Positions 28,701 to 34,965 are shown, counted from the first letter of the stretch. The stretch: 62,000 bases of DNA from Liolophura sinensis (GCF_032854445.1 NC_088307.1:23199953-23261952), one strand, 5' to 3'. Program-made: numbers and translations. Notes: generated from the sequence alone by a model not told the origin.

Positions 28701-30788
28701 GTAGACCTACCCATGTACGGCCTCAAAGGAAGCCTGGGTCATTGTGCTGCTGTAGTACTCCTCTTTAGTTAGCTGACAATCATCTGACCAGTAATCAGAT
28801 ATCCTGTTCACCCTGATTTTACAGGTACAGATAGCCACGGAGTTAAGCGTGGCCACTGCTCAGATCAGCTCTCTGCAGCTGGAGTTGTCTGCCCTTAGGA
28901 AGAAGGAAGGGGACATGAAACAGCAGCTGAGCACGGTCTTGGAGGACACAGGGAAAAACAAGGACGAGATGAACAGACTAAGGATAGCTCACTCAGGTCA
29001 GAATCTGCGTCAGTCATCAGGGGCCGCTTTCATGAAGCATACTTAGTGTTAAGTAGCCCTTAGCTAAGCGCTCTTTATATCTCTACAACATATTTTGTCA
29101 TGGTAGTTGAGGTCAAACTTAGCTAAGTGAGCTTCATGAAAAAGGCCCTAGTACTACATTCCAAGACTCCGTCAGTGACTTATTGCTTCCTGTTGATGGT
29201 ACCACTCACTGATATTTTTGGCTATTTTTTTTTCACAACTGACCTATTACATTGCAGACTCGATTTGAGGACACCAAGTTTAGCCGTGTCTTTAATTGAA
29301 GAGATTTGTAAATAACTTAGTAGGGGGAGTTTTGAGTGCAGACTCTGTCGTTGTGAAGGGTAAAAACTGTCCTACAGTATCATGTAGTTTGTTACAAAAT
29401 GTTAGGCAGCCATTGTTGATATACTGTAATTCACCTAGTTCAGCATTTTTCAAGAGACACATTTTGCTGGATTCGGATTAATTTAACTGCATAAGAGTTG
29501 TTTGTGAAATCTGAGTAATTTCTTGTCAGAAAATTGAAAGTGTTGGCAGCTAAAGTATCAATTAAAGGTATATCTATCTTCTATCTGTCTTCATTTATTT
29601 ATTTATTTGATTGGTGTTTTACGCCGTACTCAAGAATATTTAACTTACACGACGGTGGCCAGCATTATGGTGGGAGGAAACCGGGCAGAGCCCGGGGGAA
29701 ACCCACGACCATCCGCAGGTTGCTGACAGACCTTCCCACTTACGGCTGGAGAGGAAACTGTCTTAATTCACCATATTTATAAGGATATACAGATGTAATA
29801 ATTAGATATGACAATCCTATGGTGGGAGTGAAGTCTGGTGAGAGATTTAGAAGGTTTATGTGCTTGTGAAAGTGAAATTTTTACATACCAAGCTTTAAGT
29901 GAAATAAAGTAGTTTGTCTTTCTACACACAATGTTTTTGGGAGTTTTAGTTTCTACCAGTTTGTAAACATTTGGGGGTAAGAAAATGACATTTAGTTTTA
30001 GGGGACATTTAGGGAGTTTTAGTTTCTACCAGTTTGCAAACATTTGGGGGTAAGAAGATGACATTTATCTTCTTTAGGAATTTCTTAGTTCACAGATGCT
30101 CAGCCTTTCAACTTAGTCCAGTGCTCATCTGCTTAAATAATTTTTTGTAAAACCCTTTTCAGAAGCCCATGTTTTAGTAAATGTGGTCAAAAATTTCTTT
30201 TACACTTTTATTATTTTTTGTTAAATATTACGGGGGCCTCCGTGGCTTAGTCGGTTAGCGCGCTAGCGCAGCGTAATGACCCAGGAGCCTCTCACCAATG
30301 TGGTTGCTGTGAGTTCAAGTCCAGCTCATGCTGGCTTCTTCTCCGGCCGTAAGTAGGAAGGTCTGCCAGCAACCTGCGGATGGTCGTGGGTTTCCCCCGG
30401 GCTGTGCCCGGTTTCCACCCACCATAATGCTGGCCGCCGTCATATAAGTGAAATATTCTTGAGTACGGCGTAAAACACCAATCAAAAAAAATAAATAAAT
30501 AAATAAATAAATATTACGTTGATCAGGGGAGATAACTGTGGTCCAAGTTGTCAGAAAAGAAACGTATTTGCAACATTTTTAATGGATGATTAATTTGAAA
30601 TAGGCACATTTAATGTATTAATAACTGTTTGATATATGTCTGAATATTTAGATGAAGAGCGGAAAGCTGCAGAGTTAACAGAGGCATTAAAAGAAGAAAA
30701 ATTATCCCGAAGACAGCTAGAAAATCAAGTCAGCCAAATGAAGGAAGAGATGACAGATTTGAAGCTGTCCAATGAAACTTTAGAAAAG
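10065..30788 (+). CDS. FKBP15: FKBP15 (WAFL) 5' portion, 20 coding exons, 3' part outside window
   Basis: The twenty exons listed separately join in consistent phase into about 734 codons without a stop. The order of segments matches FKBP15: a start like the vertebrate one (Met-Phe, acidic run, then DFLSPS), the [11 protein letters not shown] and YSAPKQP motifs, a WH1/EVH1-like region, one FKBP domain, a Ser/Pro and Gln-rich linker, and coiled coil. From family knowledge, FKBP15 is an early-endosome protein that binds actin and WIP and affects endosome transport. Vertebrate FKBP15 is about 1,200 residues, so roughly the last 450 should lie beyond base 62000. All introns are GT-AG. Several introns carry tandem repeats built from the exon-intron junction. 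The start codon was chosen because the peptide after it matches the family N-terminus. Identity rests on motif recall rather than a database search. Confidence 0.93.
10118..11007 (+). other. FKBP15 intron 1, no further feature
   Basis: AT-rich intron of 890 bases. I see no repeat family or other gene in it. Confidence 0.8.
11008..11108 (+). CDS. FKBP15: FKBP15 exon 2
   Basis: The exon follows an AAACAG acceptor and ends before GTACAC. It encodes about residues 18-51, with LGALFGIDQ and then [10 protein letters not shown], which match the conserved LFGLDQ and YTAPKQP motifs of the vertebrate protein. It ends in phase 1. Confidence 0.93.
11109..11624 (+). other. FKBP15 intron 2, no further feature
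   Basis: AT-rich intron. The minus-strand reading frame in it is composed of T/A-rich codons and is not supported as a gene. Confidence 0.8.
11625..11688 (+). CDS. FKBP15: FKBP15 exon 3
   Basis: The acceptor is TTTTCAG and the donor GTGAGT. The exon encodes about residues 52-72, an Ala-rich stretch that ends IQAYKY and starts the conserved [14 protein letters not shown]-type motif completed in exon 4. It ends two bases into the Tyr codon. Confidence 0.9.
12009..12078 (+). CDS. FKBP15: FKBP15 exon 4 (WH1-like region begins)
   Basis: The acceptor is CAACAG and the donor GTGAGT. It encodes [19 protein letters not shown] and continues to residue 96. This matches the [19 protein letters not shown] motif that opens the WH1/EVH1-like region of FKBP15. 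It ends in phase 0. Confidence 0.95.
12079..12530 (+). other. FKBP15 intron 4, no further feature
   Basis: I see nothing beyond ordinary AT-rich intron sequence and a pyrimidine tract before the exon 5 acceptor. Confidence 0.8.
12531..12605 (+). CDS. FKBP15: FKBP15 exon 5
   Basis: The acceptor is GTTGCAG. Twenty-five codons (residues 97-121) begin [18 protein letters not shown], equivalent to YRILLYISQQQPVTVARI in the vertebrate protein. The donor GTTCGT is weak but keeps phase 0 and the conserved junction into exon 6. Confidence 0.92.
13148..13380 (+). mobile_element. SINE family A copy in intron 5
   Basis: Head GGGCCTCCGTGGCTCAGTTG with a short internal deletion before the B box, conserved core, and an AAATAAATAAATAAATAAAT end. 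Sense orientation to FKBP15. It lies about 25 bases before the exon 6 acceptor. Confidence 0.92.
13404..13502 (+). CDS. FKBP15: FKBP15 exon 6
   Basis: Thirty-three codons (residues 122-154) read [20 protein letters not shown] and continue [13 protein letters not shown], the end of the WH1-like region. The acceptor is TTTTAG and the donor GTACAT. The last 39 exonic bases plus the donor and about 60 intron bases are repeated twice more immediately downstream (separate repeat entry). Confidence 0.94.
13464..13701 (+). repeat. exon 6 3'-end plus splice-donor tandem repeat, 99 bp x 3
   Basis: TTTGACAACGAAGCCTC recurs at 13464, 13563 and 13662. Each copy carries the last 39 exonic bases, CAAACAG|GTA and about 60 intron bases. 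The first copy is the real exon end, the second is nearly identical, and the third has several substitutions and is truncated. No acceptor accompanies the extra copies. Confidence 0.96.
13895..14044 (+). CDS. FKBP15: FKBP15 exon 7 (FKBP domain start)
   Basis: Fifty codons (residues 155-204) begin VCLAKAL and include [20 protein letters not shown], the first strands of the FKBP fold. Tyr192 corresponds to Tyr26 of FKBP12. The acceptor is CTGTAG and the donor GTGAGT. Both exon boundaries are in phase 0. Confidence 0.95.
14273..14341 (+). CDS. FKBP15: FKBP15 exon 8 (FKBP domain core)
   Basis: Twenty-three codons (residues 205-227) read [20 protein letters not shown] then VIK. Phe206, Asp207, Phe216, Val225 and Ile226 align with the FKBP12 pocket residues Phe36, Asp37, Phe46, Val55 and Ile56. 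The acceptor is TTTCAG and the donor GTAAGA. A SINE-like head begins about 12 bases after the donor. Confidence 0.95.
14354..14450 (+). mobile_element. decayed SINE-like head in intron 8
   Basis: GGGGCCTCTAGCCCAGTGGTTAG resembles a tRNA-type A box region and CACTGTGAGGTGTCAATT a decayed B box. It begins about 12 bases after the exon 8 donor. Confidence 0.5.
14470..14563. repeat. minisatellite, 30 bp x 3
   Basis: Three near-perfect copies of a unit containing GGCAAGTAGCAGTCCTTTGG and CCACTCCCAT. The 30-bp length keeps frames open and creates repetitive shadow reading frames on both strands. Confidence 0.92.
14941..15018 (+). mobile_element. decayed SINE family A tail in intron 8
   Basis: CTGTGAAATATTCTTGACTT and a GAAATAAATAAA end match the family 3' region. 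The rest is eroded. Confidence 0.5.
15166..15309 (+). CDS. FKBP15: FKBP15 exon 9 (FKBP domain end)
   Basis: Forty-eight codons (residues 228-275) begin [20 protein letters not shown], continue through the FAYGDQG loop and end LIFEIEVIR. Trp229, Tyr252 and Phe269 align with Trp59, Tyr82 and Phe99 of FKBP12. His87 is replaced (Met257). The acceptor is CACCAG-like (TTACCAG) and the donor GTGGGT. Confidence 0.95.
15361..15700 (-). mobile_element. SINE family B copy in intron 9
   Basis: Minus-strand element with a tRNA-like head (AGCACAGTTGCTAGAGCG A box; GGTAGATCCAGAGTCAACC B box), a long body and a TTAAACCCCAA end. It aligns over most of its length with 61421-61730. It is antisense to FKBP15. 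Confidence 0.85.
15788..15953. repeat. minisatellite, about 55-60 bp x 3
   Basis: Three copies of a unit with AAAACACC, ATCAATAGAAC and GATTCAGGTAAAAT, diverged by a few bases each. Confidence 0.88.
16386..16499 (+). CDS. FKBP15: FKBP15 exon 10 (Ser/Pro linker)
   Basis: Thirty-eight codons (residues 276-313) begin [19 protein letters not shown] and end [12 protein letters not shown]. The last part matches the LRTKSNSLSEQLA segment of the vertebrate protein. The acceptor is CTGTCAG and the donor GTATAA. It lies in phase 0 on both sides. Confidence 0.92.
16500..17186 (+). other. FKBP15 intron 10, first part, no further feature
   Basis: Ordinary AT-rich intron sequence. The 95-codon minus-strand frame at 16777-17064 has no supporting motif. 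Confidence 0.7.
17187..17225 (-). mobile_element. SINE family A tail fragment
   Basis: TTTGCCATACTCAAGAATTG and TTCACTTATATGA match the reverse of the family 3' end. Confidence 0.55.
17284..17530. repeat. tandem duplication, about 130-bp unit x 2
   Basis: ACTGACATACTTTCCCACAT and the following 100 bases (to CCCAAACAACCACACAA) occur at 17289 and again near 17427, with few differences. Confidence 0.9.
17874..18097 (+). mobile_element. SINE family A copy in intron 10, 5' truncated
   Basis: It starts after the A box (AATGACCCAGCAACCTCTC), then shows the B box, core, the TATAAGTGAAATATTCTTGA tail and an AAATAAATAAAT end. It is in sense orientation. Confidence 0.92.
18377..18496 (+). CDS. FKBP15: FKBP15 exon 11 (acidic linker)
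   Basis: Forty codons (residues 314-353) include [18 protein letters not shown], a strongly conserved FKBP15 motif, then an acidic tail [10 protein letters not shown]. The acceptor is TTGCAG and the donor GTATGT. The acidic 3' end and the donor are repeated about seven more times in the following intron (separate entry). Confidence 0.94.
18461..19100 (+). repeat. exon 11 3'-end plus splice-donor tandem repeat, about 8 copies
   Basis: The acidic exon end (CACCTGAAGATGATGAAGAT, GAAAACACACAG) and its donor plus intron sequence (TGTTTACCTGAG, GTAGAAATCT) recur with a period of about 78-95 bp. Donor-like sites lie near 18497 (real), 18587, 18677, 18759, 18929 and 19015. The copy at about 18841 has ATAAGA instead of GT, and the last one is eroded. 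No acceptors are repeated. Confidence 0.94.
19680..19926 (+). CDS. FKBP15: FKBP15 exon 12 (polyglutamine/proline linker)
   Basis: The exon encodes residues 354-435 and opens YYN followed by 15 consecutive Gln codons (mixed CAA and CAG), then VQPVQPAQ and further Gln/Pro-rich sequence. Mixed codons suggest the tract is less slippage-prone than a pure CAG run. The acceptor is TTTGTAG and the donor GTAGGT (phase 1). Vertebrate FKBP15 has a Gln/Pro-rich linker at this place but not such a run (from memory). Confidence 0.88.
19688..19732 (+). repeat. CAA/CAG polyglutamine-coding tract
   Basis: Fifteen consecutive Gln codons in exon 12, with interspersed CAA and CAG triplets. Confidence 0.95.
20059..20241. 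repeat. minisatellite of GACATTGTGTGACATTGTGT type
   Basis: A 10-11-bp core GACATTGTGT alternates between TGTGTTGACAT and TGTGTGACAT steps to make a compound 21-22-bp unit, with occasional GAGA variants. It makes long Cys/Gln/His shadow frames on the minus strand. Confidence 0.92.
20303..20571 (+). mobile_element. SINE family A copy in intron 12, near full length
   Basis: Head CCTCCGTGGCTCACTTGG, B box GTGAGTTCAAGTCCATCTC, core, tail and AAATAAATAAATAA end are all present in sense orientation. Confidence 0.93.
21074..21159 (+). CDS. FKBP15: FKBP15 exon 13
   Basis: The acceptor is TTGCAG and the donor GTAACC. In the frame set by exon 12 it encodes [20 protein letters not shown] and ends QPQAFQ, continuing the Gln/Pro linker (residues 436-464). 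It ends in phase 0. Confidence 0.88.
21386..21458 (+). CDS. FKBP15: FKBP15 exon 14
   Basis: The acceptor is TTTACAG and the donor GTGAGT. It encodes [20 protein letters not shown] then PSYPG (residues 465-488), like the LQPVRPLYPAP segment of the vertebrate protein. The last ten exonic bases and the donor form part of a 56-bp unit repeated about 40 times in the next intron. Confidence 0.88.
21449..23650 (+). repeat. exon 14 splice-donor minisatellite, about 40 copies of 56 bp
   Basis: Each unit holds ATATCCAG|GTGAGTATAC, the last eight exonic bases and the donor, followed by TGCCATTGTGA and GTTAAACCCCAATCATTCAT with a CATTCRTTC end. The first unit is the real exon 14 boundary. Some units lack about 14 internal bases (GTGAGTATACGTTTAACC). 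The segments at about 21690-21980 and 23330-23620 share the same order of variants, so blocks of several units were duplicated too. Confidence 0.97.
23945..24066 (+). CDS. FKBP15: FKBP15 exon 15 (coiled-coil onset)
   Basis: The acceptor is GTTTCAG and the donor GTACCA. It encodes [20 protein letters not shown] and then [10 protein letters not shown]. This matches the FLMTEARQHNTEIRMAVSKVADKMD segment of FKBP15 and is among the best-conserved parts of the gene (residues 489-529). Confidence 0.95.
24067..25420 (+). other. FKBP15 intron 15, no further feature
   Basis: AT-rich intron of about 1.35 kb without a repeat that I recognise. Confidence 0.7.
25421..25528 (+). CDS. FKBP15: FKBP15 exon 16
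   Basis: The acceptor is CTCTCAG and the donor GTAAAC. Thirty-six codons (residues 530-565) begin [15 protein letters not shown] and end [10 protein letters not shown], matching the SNIQRIIQ motif of the family. Phase 0 on both sides. Confidence 0.93.
25529..26169 (+). other. FKBP15 intron 16, no further feature
   Basis: AT-rich intron, nothing recognised. Confidence 0.75.
26170..26264 (+). CDS. FKBP15: FKBP15 exon 17 (coiled coil)
   Basis: The acceptor is TTTGTAG and the donor GTAAGA. It encodes [20 protein letters not shown] then [11 protein letters not shown], matching ENERLKQEILEKSNRIEEQNDKI-type sequence. It ends two bases into an Arg codon (residues 566-597). Confidence 0.95.
26400..27130. 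repeat. diverged duplication in intron 17
   Basis: The segments at about 26430-26640 and 26945-27125 align: GGGAGATAACC, CAGGATGTGG, CATGTGA.CATTGCTGT.CAGTAAA, and TCTGATGTG.GATAA occur in the same order in both. They are about 520 bases apart and clearly diverged. Confidence 0.7.
27135..27392 (+). mobile_element. SINE family A copy in intron 17
   Basis: Moderately diverged head (GGCATCCGTGTCCCAGGTG), B box GTGAGTTCAAGTCCAAC, core, tail and AAATAAATGAATAAA end. It is in sense orientation. Confidence 0.9.
27431..27556 (-). mobile_element. SINE family A 3' half in intron 17
   Basis: The reverse of the tail and part of the core is present (TTTATTTGATTGGTGTTTTA, CGGCCAGTATTATGGTGGG). It lies only 38 bases from an oppositely oriented copy. 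Confidence 0.88.
27748..27850 (+). CDS. FKBP15: FKBP15 exon 18 (coiled coil)
   Basis: The acceptor is TTTGCAG and the donor GTAAGC. It completes the Arg codon and reads [20 protein letters not shown], ending [10 protein letters not shown] (to residue 631). This is the [14 protein letters not shown] motif of the family. Ends in phase 0. Confidence 0.95.
28253..28519 (+). mobile_element. SINE family A copy in intron 18, near consensus
   Basis: Full head (GGGGCCTCCGTGGCTCAGTC), A and B boxes, conserved core and CACCAATCAAATCAAATAAA end with few visible changes. It is in sense orientation. Confidence 0.95.
28588..28745 (-). mobile_element. SINE family A copy in intron 18, rearranged
   Basis: The reverse of the tail, a shortened core (GGCAAAGCCCAGGGGAAAAC) and then part of the head (GGGTCATTGTGCTGC) are present with internal losses. 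Confidence 0.75.
28825..28996 (+). CDS. FKBP15: FKBP15 exon 19 (coiled coil)
   Basis: The acceptor is TTTACAG and the donor GTCAGA. It encodes [20 protein letters not shown] and continues with heptad-like [20 protein letters not shown] to residue 688. It matches the VTEELAAATAQVSHLQLK segment of the vertebrate protein. Ends in phase 1. Confidence 0.92.
29418..29925 (+). repeat. interspersed repeat family D, copy a, split by a SINE
   Basis: CAGCATTTTTCAAGAGACAC, AATTTCTTGTCAGAAAATTG, and after a SINE insertion AAGTGAAATTTTTACATACC match the order of landmarks in 31650-31905. This nested insertion shows that the family predates the SINE copy here. Confidence 0.6.
29590..29757 (-). mobile_element. 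SINE family A 3' part in intron 19
   Basis: The reverse of tail and core is close to consensus (TTTACGCCGTACTCAAGAAT, CGGGCAGAGCCCGGGGGAAA) and truncated before the B box. Confidence 0.92.
29939..30072. repeat. tandem duplication, about 75-bp unit x 2
   Basis: GGGAGTTTTAGTTTCTACCA and CATTTGGGGGTAAGAA.ATGA occur twice with few differences. Confidence 0.9.
30223..30518 (+). mobile_element. SINE family A, full length with target-site duplication
   Basis: The element is flanked by a perfect 10-bp direct repeat AAATATTACG at 30223-30232 and 30509-30518. It has an intact head, A and B boxes, core, and (AAAT)n end. It appears to be one of the youngest copies here, in sense orientation within intron 19 and about 130 bases before exon 20. 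Confidence 0.95.
30652..30788 (+). CDS. FKBP15: FKBP15 exon 20 (coiled coil, last exon in window)
   Basis: The acceptor is ATTTAG (short pyrimidine tract) and the donor GTAAGT. It encodes [20 protein letters not shown] and then [20 protein letters not shown], ending NETLEK at residue 734. It matches the EKQNRKQLELKVTSLEEELTDL segment of the family. No following exon was found by eye up to base 62000. Confidence 0.9.
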
Positions 30789-31390
30789 GTAAGTAATTTG
30801 CATATACATCAACTGTTAGCACATGAAGATGGTTTGTGTATTTTTCTAAACTATTCAATGGAAGAAAAGTGTTTCATAAGCTTTTACCACTAAGTAGGTT
30901 TTTGATCACATGAATTTTAAAAATATATATATAGTTTACAGATTCTTTTGTTCTACACAGATTTTTTCACAGCAGTGAGAAACTATGCCTTAGGACTTCT
31001 TCTTGTTTCTAATATAACCCTCCTGACCGCAACGTTAAATTACAAAGGAAATTTGTCCCCCCCGCCTCCCTCCCCAACACAAATCCAAAGAGAAATCCAG
31101 CCATGTTAAGACAGGGACGTGTCCATGAAGCCAGCTTTAACTGGAGCAAAAATTTGGAATGTAAATTACCAGCTTATTTGTCCAGGCTGATATCAATTAC
31201 AGCTGGGAACATCATTTTTGTCAACAACGTTTCATTCAAATAAATGAAAGGGATGGACAAAAAGGTAAAGTGTATAAAATGTCTCTCCACCATGCGTAAT
31301 GCTGAAACAAATCTATCCACATAATATAATCTTTTTAAAACTTCGTTTTAAATTAATGTTCAGTTGAAAATTTGCTGCGTGCCTTAAAAG

Positions 31391-31498
31391 TGGCGGCTTT
31401 GCCCGGTTTCCTCCCTCCATAATGCTGGTCAGTGTCGTATAAGTGAAATATTCTTGGGTACGGCCTAAAACACCAATCAATCACATAAAATAAATTTA
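31391..31498 (+). mobile_element. SINE family A 3' end in intron 20
   Basis: It starts within the core (TTTGCCCGGTTTCCTCCCTC) and runs to CACCAATCAATCACATAAAA. Confidence 0.85.
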
Positions 31499-31649
31499 AG
31501 TGTAGCTTCAAGATTGGGCTTTGTACTTGAGTGCCGGTGCTCTCCTCATGGTGTGCCAAGCCATAATAAAACTGGCAAACTGTTTTTTTCTCTTTCTTGC
31601 CATTTAGGGTAAAGGCCGGGTGTGGCAATTTTAATACACTGACACACGA

Positions 31650-31905
31650 GTACAATATTTCACCTAAAGCTCAGCATTTTTCTAGTGATGAATTTTGCTT
31701 GATTCTGATTGATTTATTCGCCTTATAGAGCTACTCAAGAAATTCTTTTGTGAAGTTTTGGGATTAATTTCTTATCCGAAAAACTCAAGGGTTGACATCA
31801 AGGATATCAATTAAAGGTGTTTTTCTGCTTCTCACAGTGCATTTGTACGCACCAAATTTTAGAGGAAATACAGTAACCTATTTTATGGTGGGTAACAGAT
31901 CACTT
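31650..31905 (+). repeat. interspersed repeat family D, copy b
   Basis: Landmarks in order are ATTTCACCTAAAGCTCAGCA, TGTGAAGTTTTGGGATTAAT, GACATCAAGGATATCAATTA, GTACGCACCAAATTTTAG and TATTTTATGGTGGG. The same order is found in copy a and, inverted, at 61174-61362. Confidence 0.65.
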
Positions 31906-31942
31906 GTGATCTCTCACATCTCACAGCCAGGAAATAAATACT

Positions 31943-32085
31943 TTATTTCATTTAAAGTTTAGCATTTTTCACATCACACATTGATTCTGACAAATTCATA
32001 CACCTTCTAAGGCCACTTTAGAGTTTTCTGTGAAGTGAATTACCTTGTCATCAAAAAAAAGTATCATTTGAAAAGGATATAGAAT
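31943..32085 (+). repeat. interspersed repeat family D, copy c, partial
   Basis: TTTAAAGTTTAGCATTTTTC, GAGTTTTCTGTGAAGTGAAT and AAAGTATCATTTGAAA correspond to the first two thirds of copy b. Confidence 0.55.
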
Positions 32086-32235
32086 CGATTCTGATTGGCT
32101 GGTGTGAGAGATAGGCAAGCCCAGGCTATGTCTTGTCGATTCTGATTGGCTGGTGTGAGAGATAGGCAAGCCCAGACTATGTCTTGTCGATTCTGATTGG
32201 CTGGTGTGAGAGATAGGCAAGCCCAGGCTATAAAG
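32085..32235. repeat. minisatellite, about 58-bp unit x 3
   Basis: Three nearly identical copies of GATTCTGATTGGCTGGTGTG plus AGAGATAGGCAAGCCCAG. Confidence 0.95.
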
Positions 32236-32339
32236 CTGAATTTCAGGTATGGTACGTTTATTCAATTTTAGTCGAAATAGAGTAATCACCTTACCCCCTA
32301 GCAGCCCATCATTTGTCTTCTCCTCCCATTGTGTCCCAC

Positions 32340-32880
32340 ATTCTTTACTAGGCCATATTCATTACCACTACCTGCCACGATATGGTTGAAAAATTGCTAG
32401 TGTGGCCATAAGCCATAATCATTCATTACCACTACCTGCCACGATATGGCTGAAAAATTGCTAGTGTGGCCGTAAGCCATAATCATTCATTACCACTACT
32501 GGCCACGATCTGGCTGAAAAATTGCTGTTATGGCCATAAGCCATCATCATTAATTACCACTACCGGCCATGATATGGCTGAAAAATTGTTGGTGTGGCGT
32601 TAAGCCAAAATCATTCATTACCACAACATGGCTGAAAAATTGCTGGTGTGGTGGTAAGCCAAAATCATTCATTACTACTACCTGCCGCAAAATGGCTGAA
32701 AATTGCTGGTGTAGTGTTTAGCCATAATCATTCATTCCCACTACCTGCTGCGACATGGCTGAAAAATTGCTGGTGTGGTATTAAACCATCATCATTCTTT
32801 AGTACGACCTTCCACAACATGGCTGAAAAAATTGCTTGTGTGGCGTTAAGCCATAATCATTCATTCATTACCACTGTTCC
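32340..32880 (+). repeat. minisatellite from SINE family C tail, about 58-62 bp x 9
   Basis: Units contain CACGATATGGCTGAAAAATT, GCTGGTGTGGCGTTAAGCC and ATAATCATTCATTACCACTA. The unit corresponds to the 3' end of a mollusc-type SINE (also at 4897-4962 in reverse). Copies differ by several substitutions each. Confidence 0.88.
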
Positions 32881-32944
32881 CTGTGCAAAAACCAAGTTGA
32901 TGATTGTAAATCTTTGTATTAGAATAATTATGAAGATTGACTTT

Positions 32945-33745
32945 TGCTTTAATTTGTTCGAACTCCACCTTCCACATTTTAAATAAATGCAAATGCATTA
33001 GTGTACAAGAAGTATTGGGAGTATATGAAGTGTGCGCATAAAGCATGTGCTTGATGTGTGTGCATAAAGCGTGTGCTTGAAGTGTGTGCATGAAGCGTGT
33101 GCTTAAAGTGTGTATGTGAAGTGTGTGCTTGAAGTGTGCACATGAAGCGTGTGCTTGAAGTGTGCACGTGAAGTGTGTGCTTGAAGTGTGCAAGTGAAGC
33201 GTGTGCTTAAAGTGTACGTGTGAAGCTTGTGCTTGAAGTGTGCATGTGAAGCTTGTGCTTGAAGTGTGCGCATAACCTGTTTCATGAACCACACTAATAA
33301 AGTTTATTACATATACCTGACGTAAAATGAGATGGTCACTGTTAAAATTGAGTTCACCTTCCAGACTTTATATAAATGCTGCATTACTGTGCAAGAAGCA
33401 TTGGGCATATGTGAGGTGTGTGCGAGAAGCGTGTGCTTGAAGTGTGCTCGTGAAGCGTGTGCTTGAAGTGTGCACATGAAGCATGTGCTTGAAGTGTGCA
33501 CATGAAGCATGTGCTTGAAGTGTGCATGTGAAGCATGTGCTTGAAGTGTGCGCATAACCTGTTTCATGAACCACACTAATAAAGTTTATTACATATATGT
33601 GACATAAAATGAGATGGTCGCTGTTAAAATTGAGTTCACCTTCCAGACTTTATATAAATGCTGCATTACTGTGCAAGAAGCATTGGGCATATGTGAGGTG
33701 TGCCCATGAAGCGTGTGCTTGAAATGTGTATGTGAAAGTAAGCAG
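32945..33745. repeat. compound minisatellite, 18-20-bp core inside larger triplicated unit
   Basis: The core GTGTGCTTGAAGTGTGCACA with TGAAGC recurs in three blocks at about 33010-33265, 33415-33550 and 33700-33735. Each block is preceded by a shared lead (CCTTCCAGACTTTATATAAA, GTGCAAGAAGCATTGGG). The lead and block together form a larger unit present about three times. Repetitive His/Thr/Ala-rich minus-strand frames are only translations of it. Confidence 0.9.
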
Positions 33746-34404
33746 TAGTAATAAAGTTTATTACATAACATAAAAGGAGAAAGTCAATGTCTCAAAAATG
33801 CCCGTGGGCACAGTAAAAAATGGAGTTGGTTACCTCCCTTCCCATAACCTGCTTTTTCTGTAGTGTTTTTATAGTGTTTGTAAGGTTTTAGAGTTTGTCA
33901 TCCTGTAATTCATCAACTTTATTACATATGAAAGTGGCATTTATACACCCTGTTAATTTGATTTTGGAGATAAAACTACATTGCTTGGGTTGATCAATTT
34001 CAGTTATTCACAAAAAGTATAATTTTAGCAGTCTACACAGAACAGTGCCATCAAAATATGTTTTGAATAATACTGTAATTCTCTGTTCTTGCTGGTCGAA
34101 GAGTGATATCTTTAAGAATATATGGGAAACCTGATACATATGTAAGCAGTACATACAAGTTATACCCCTTCTGTGCCTCTTGTAACATTATTGATTTTGT
34201 CATCAAGAGAATTTCCTGTCAGGATAAAAATAGTATTGACTACTCATTCTACGCTCTGTGGGTGTCAGCGTGCCCTTAGACTGTATATAAATACACATGT
34301 ATGCCCTCCTTTGGCTTTTGTAGTGGGTGTATGCGGCCTTGCTGACTTGATGAATAAAGGCGTTGTCACTCAAAACAGCACGTGAAAGGAATACTGTGTT
34401 TCAC

Positions 34405-34600
34405 ATAAATTTTGGTACAACGTGTATAAATGCACTTTCTGAAGCCAAAAAAAAGTCCTAGATAAAATAACACCTGATGCCAACACCTTTTTTAGAGAAG
34501 AAATGAATCAGTCAATCAATCAAACAGATTCAAGAAAAATAAGTCACTTGAAAGTTAAAATTATTGGATCAATCTTCAAATCCGGACAAGGATTATTTGA
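34405..34600 (-). repeat. interspersed repeat family D, copy e, inverted
   Basis: Reading on +, ATACTGTGTTTCACATAAAT, TTTTGGTACAACG, AAATGCACTTTCTGAAGCC and GATGCCAACACC align with the right flank of the satellite at 61161-61240. Confidence 0.5.
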
Positions 34601-34759
34601 TTCCAGTCCAGATTCAAAGTTTTGGTGCCAAATAAATGGAGCAAATACGTTTCCTTTATTGTTGTGCTCGACCTTAGAAAAAAAATGTCTACATTTGTCA
34701 TGTTTGTCTCATTGTCTCTGGGACCAAGTAACTTATATTTAAAATCTAAGGAAGTAGAA

Positions 34760-34965
34760 TTTGTACCCAAAGTTACATATATCATCATTAAAGGCCTTCA
34801 GGTGGAATTTGTATCCAAAGTTACATGTATCCTCATTAAAAGACCTTCAAGTGGAATTTGGATCCAAAGTTACATGTGTCATTATTAAAAGACCTTCAAG
34901 TGGATTTTGTATCCAAAGTTACAGGTATCGTTATGAAAAACATTCAAGTGGAATTTGTGTCCACA
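34760..34965. repeat. minisatellite, about 49 bp x 4
   Basis: Four copies of a unit with ATCCAAAGTTACATGTATC, ATTAAAAGACCTTCAAGTGG and AATTTGT. The last half copy diverges. Confidence 0.93.

Noticed and set aside
32861-33576. His/Thr-rich minus-strand reading frames (HTSSTRFMHTLQAHA type)
   Set aside because: They arise from the 18-20-bp minisatellite and have no independent support.
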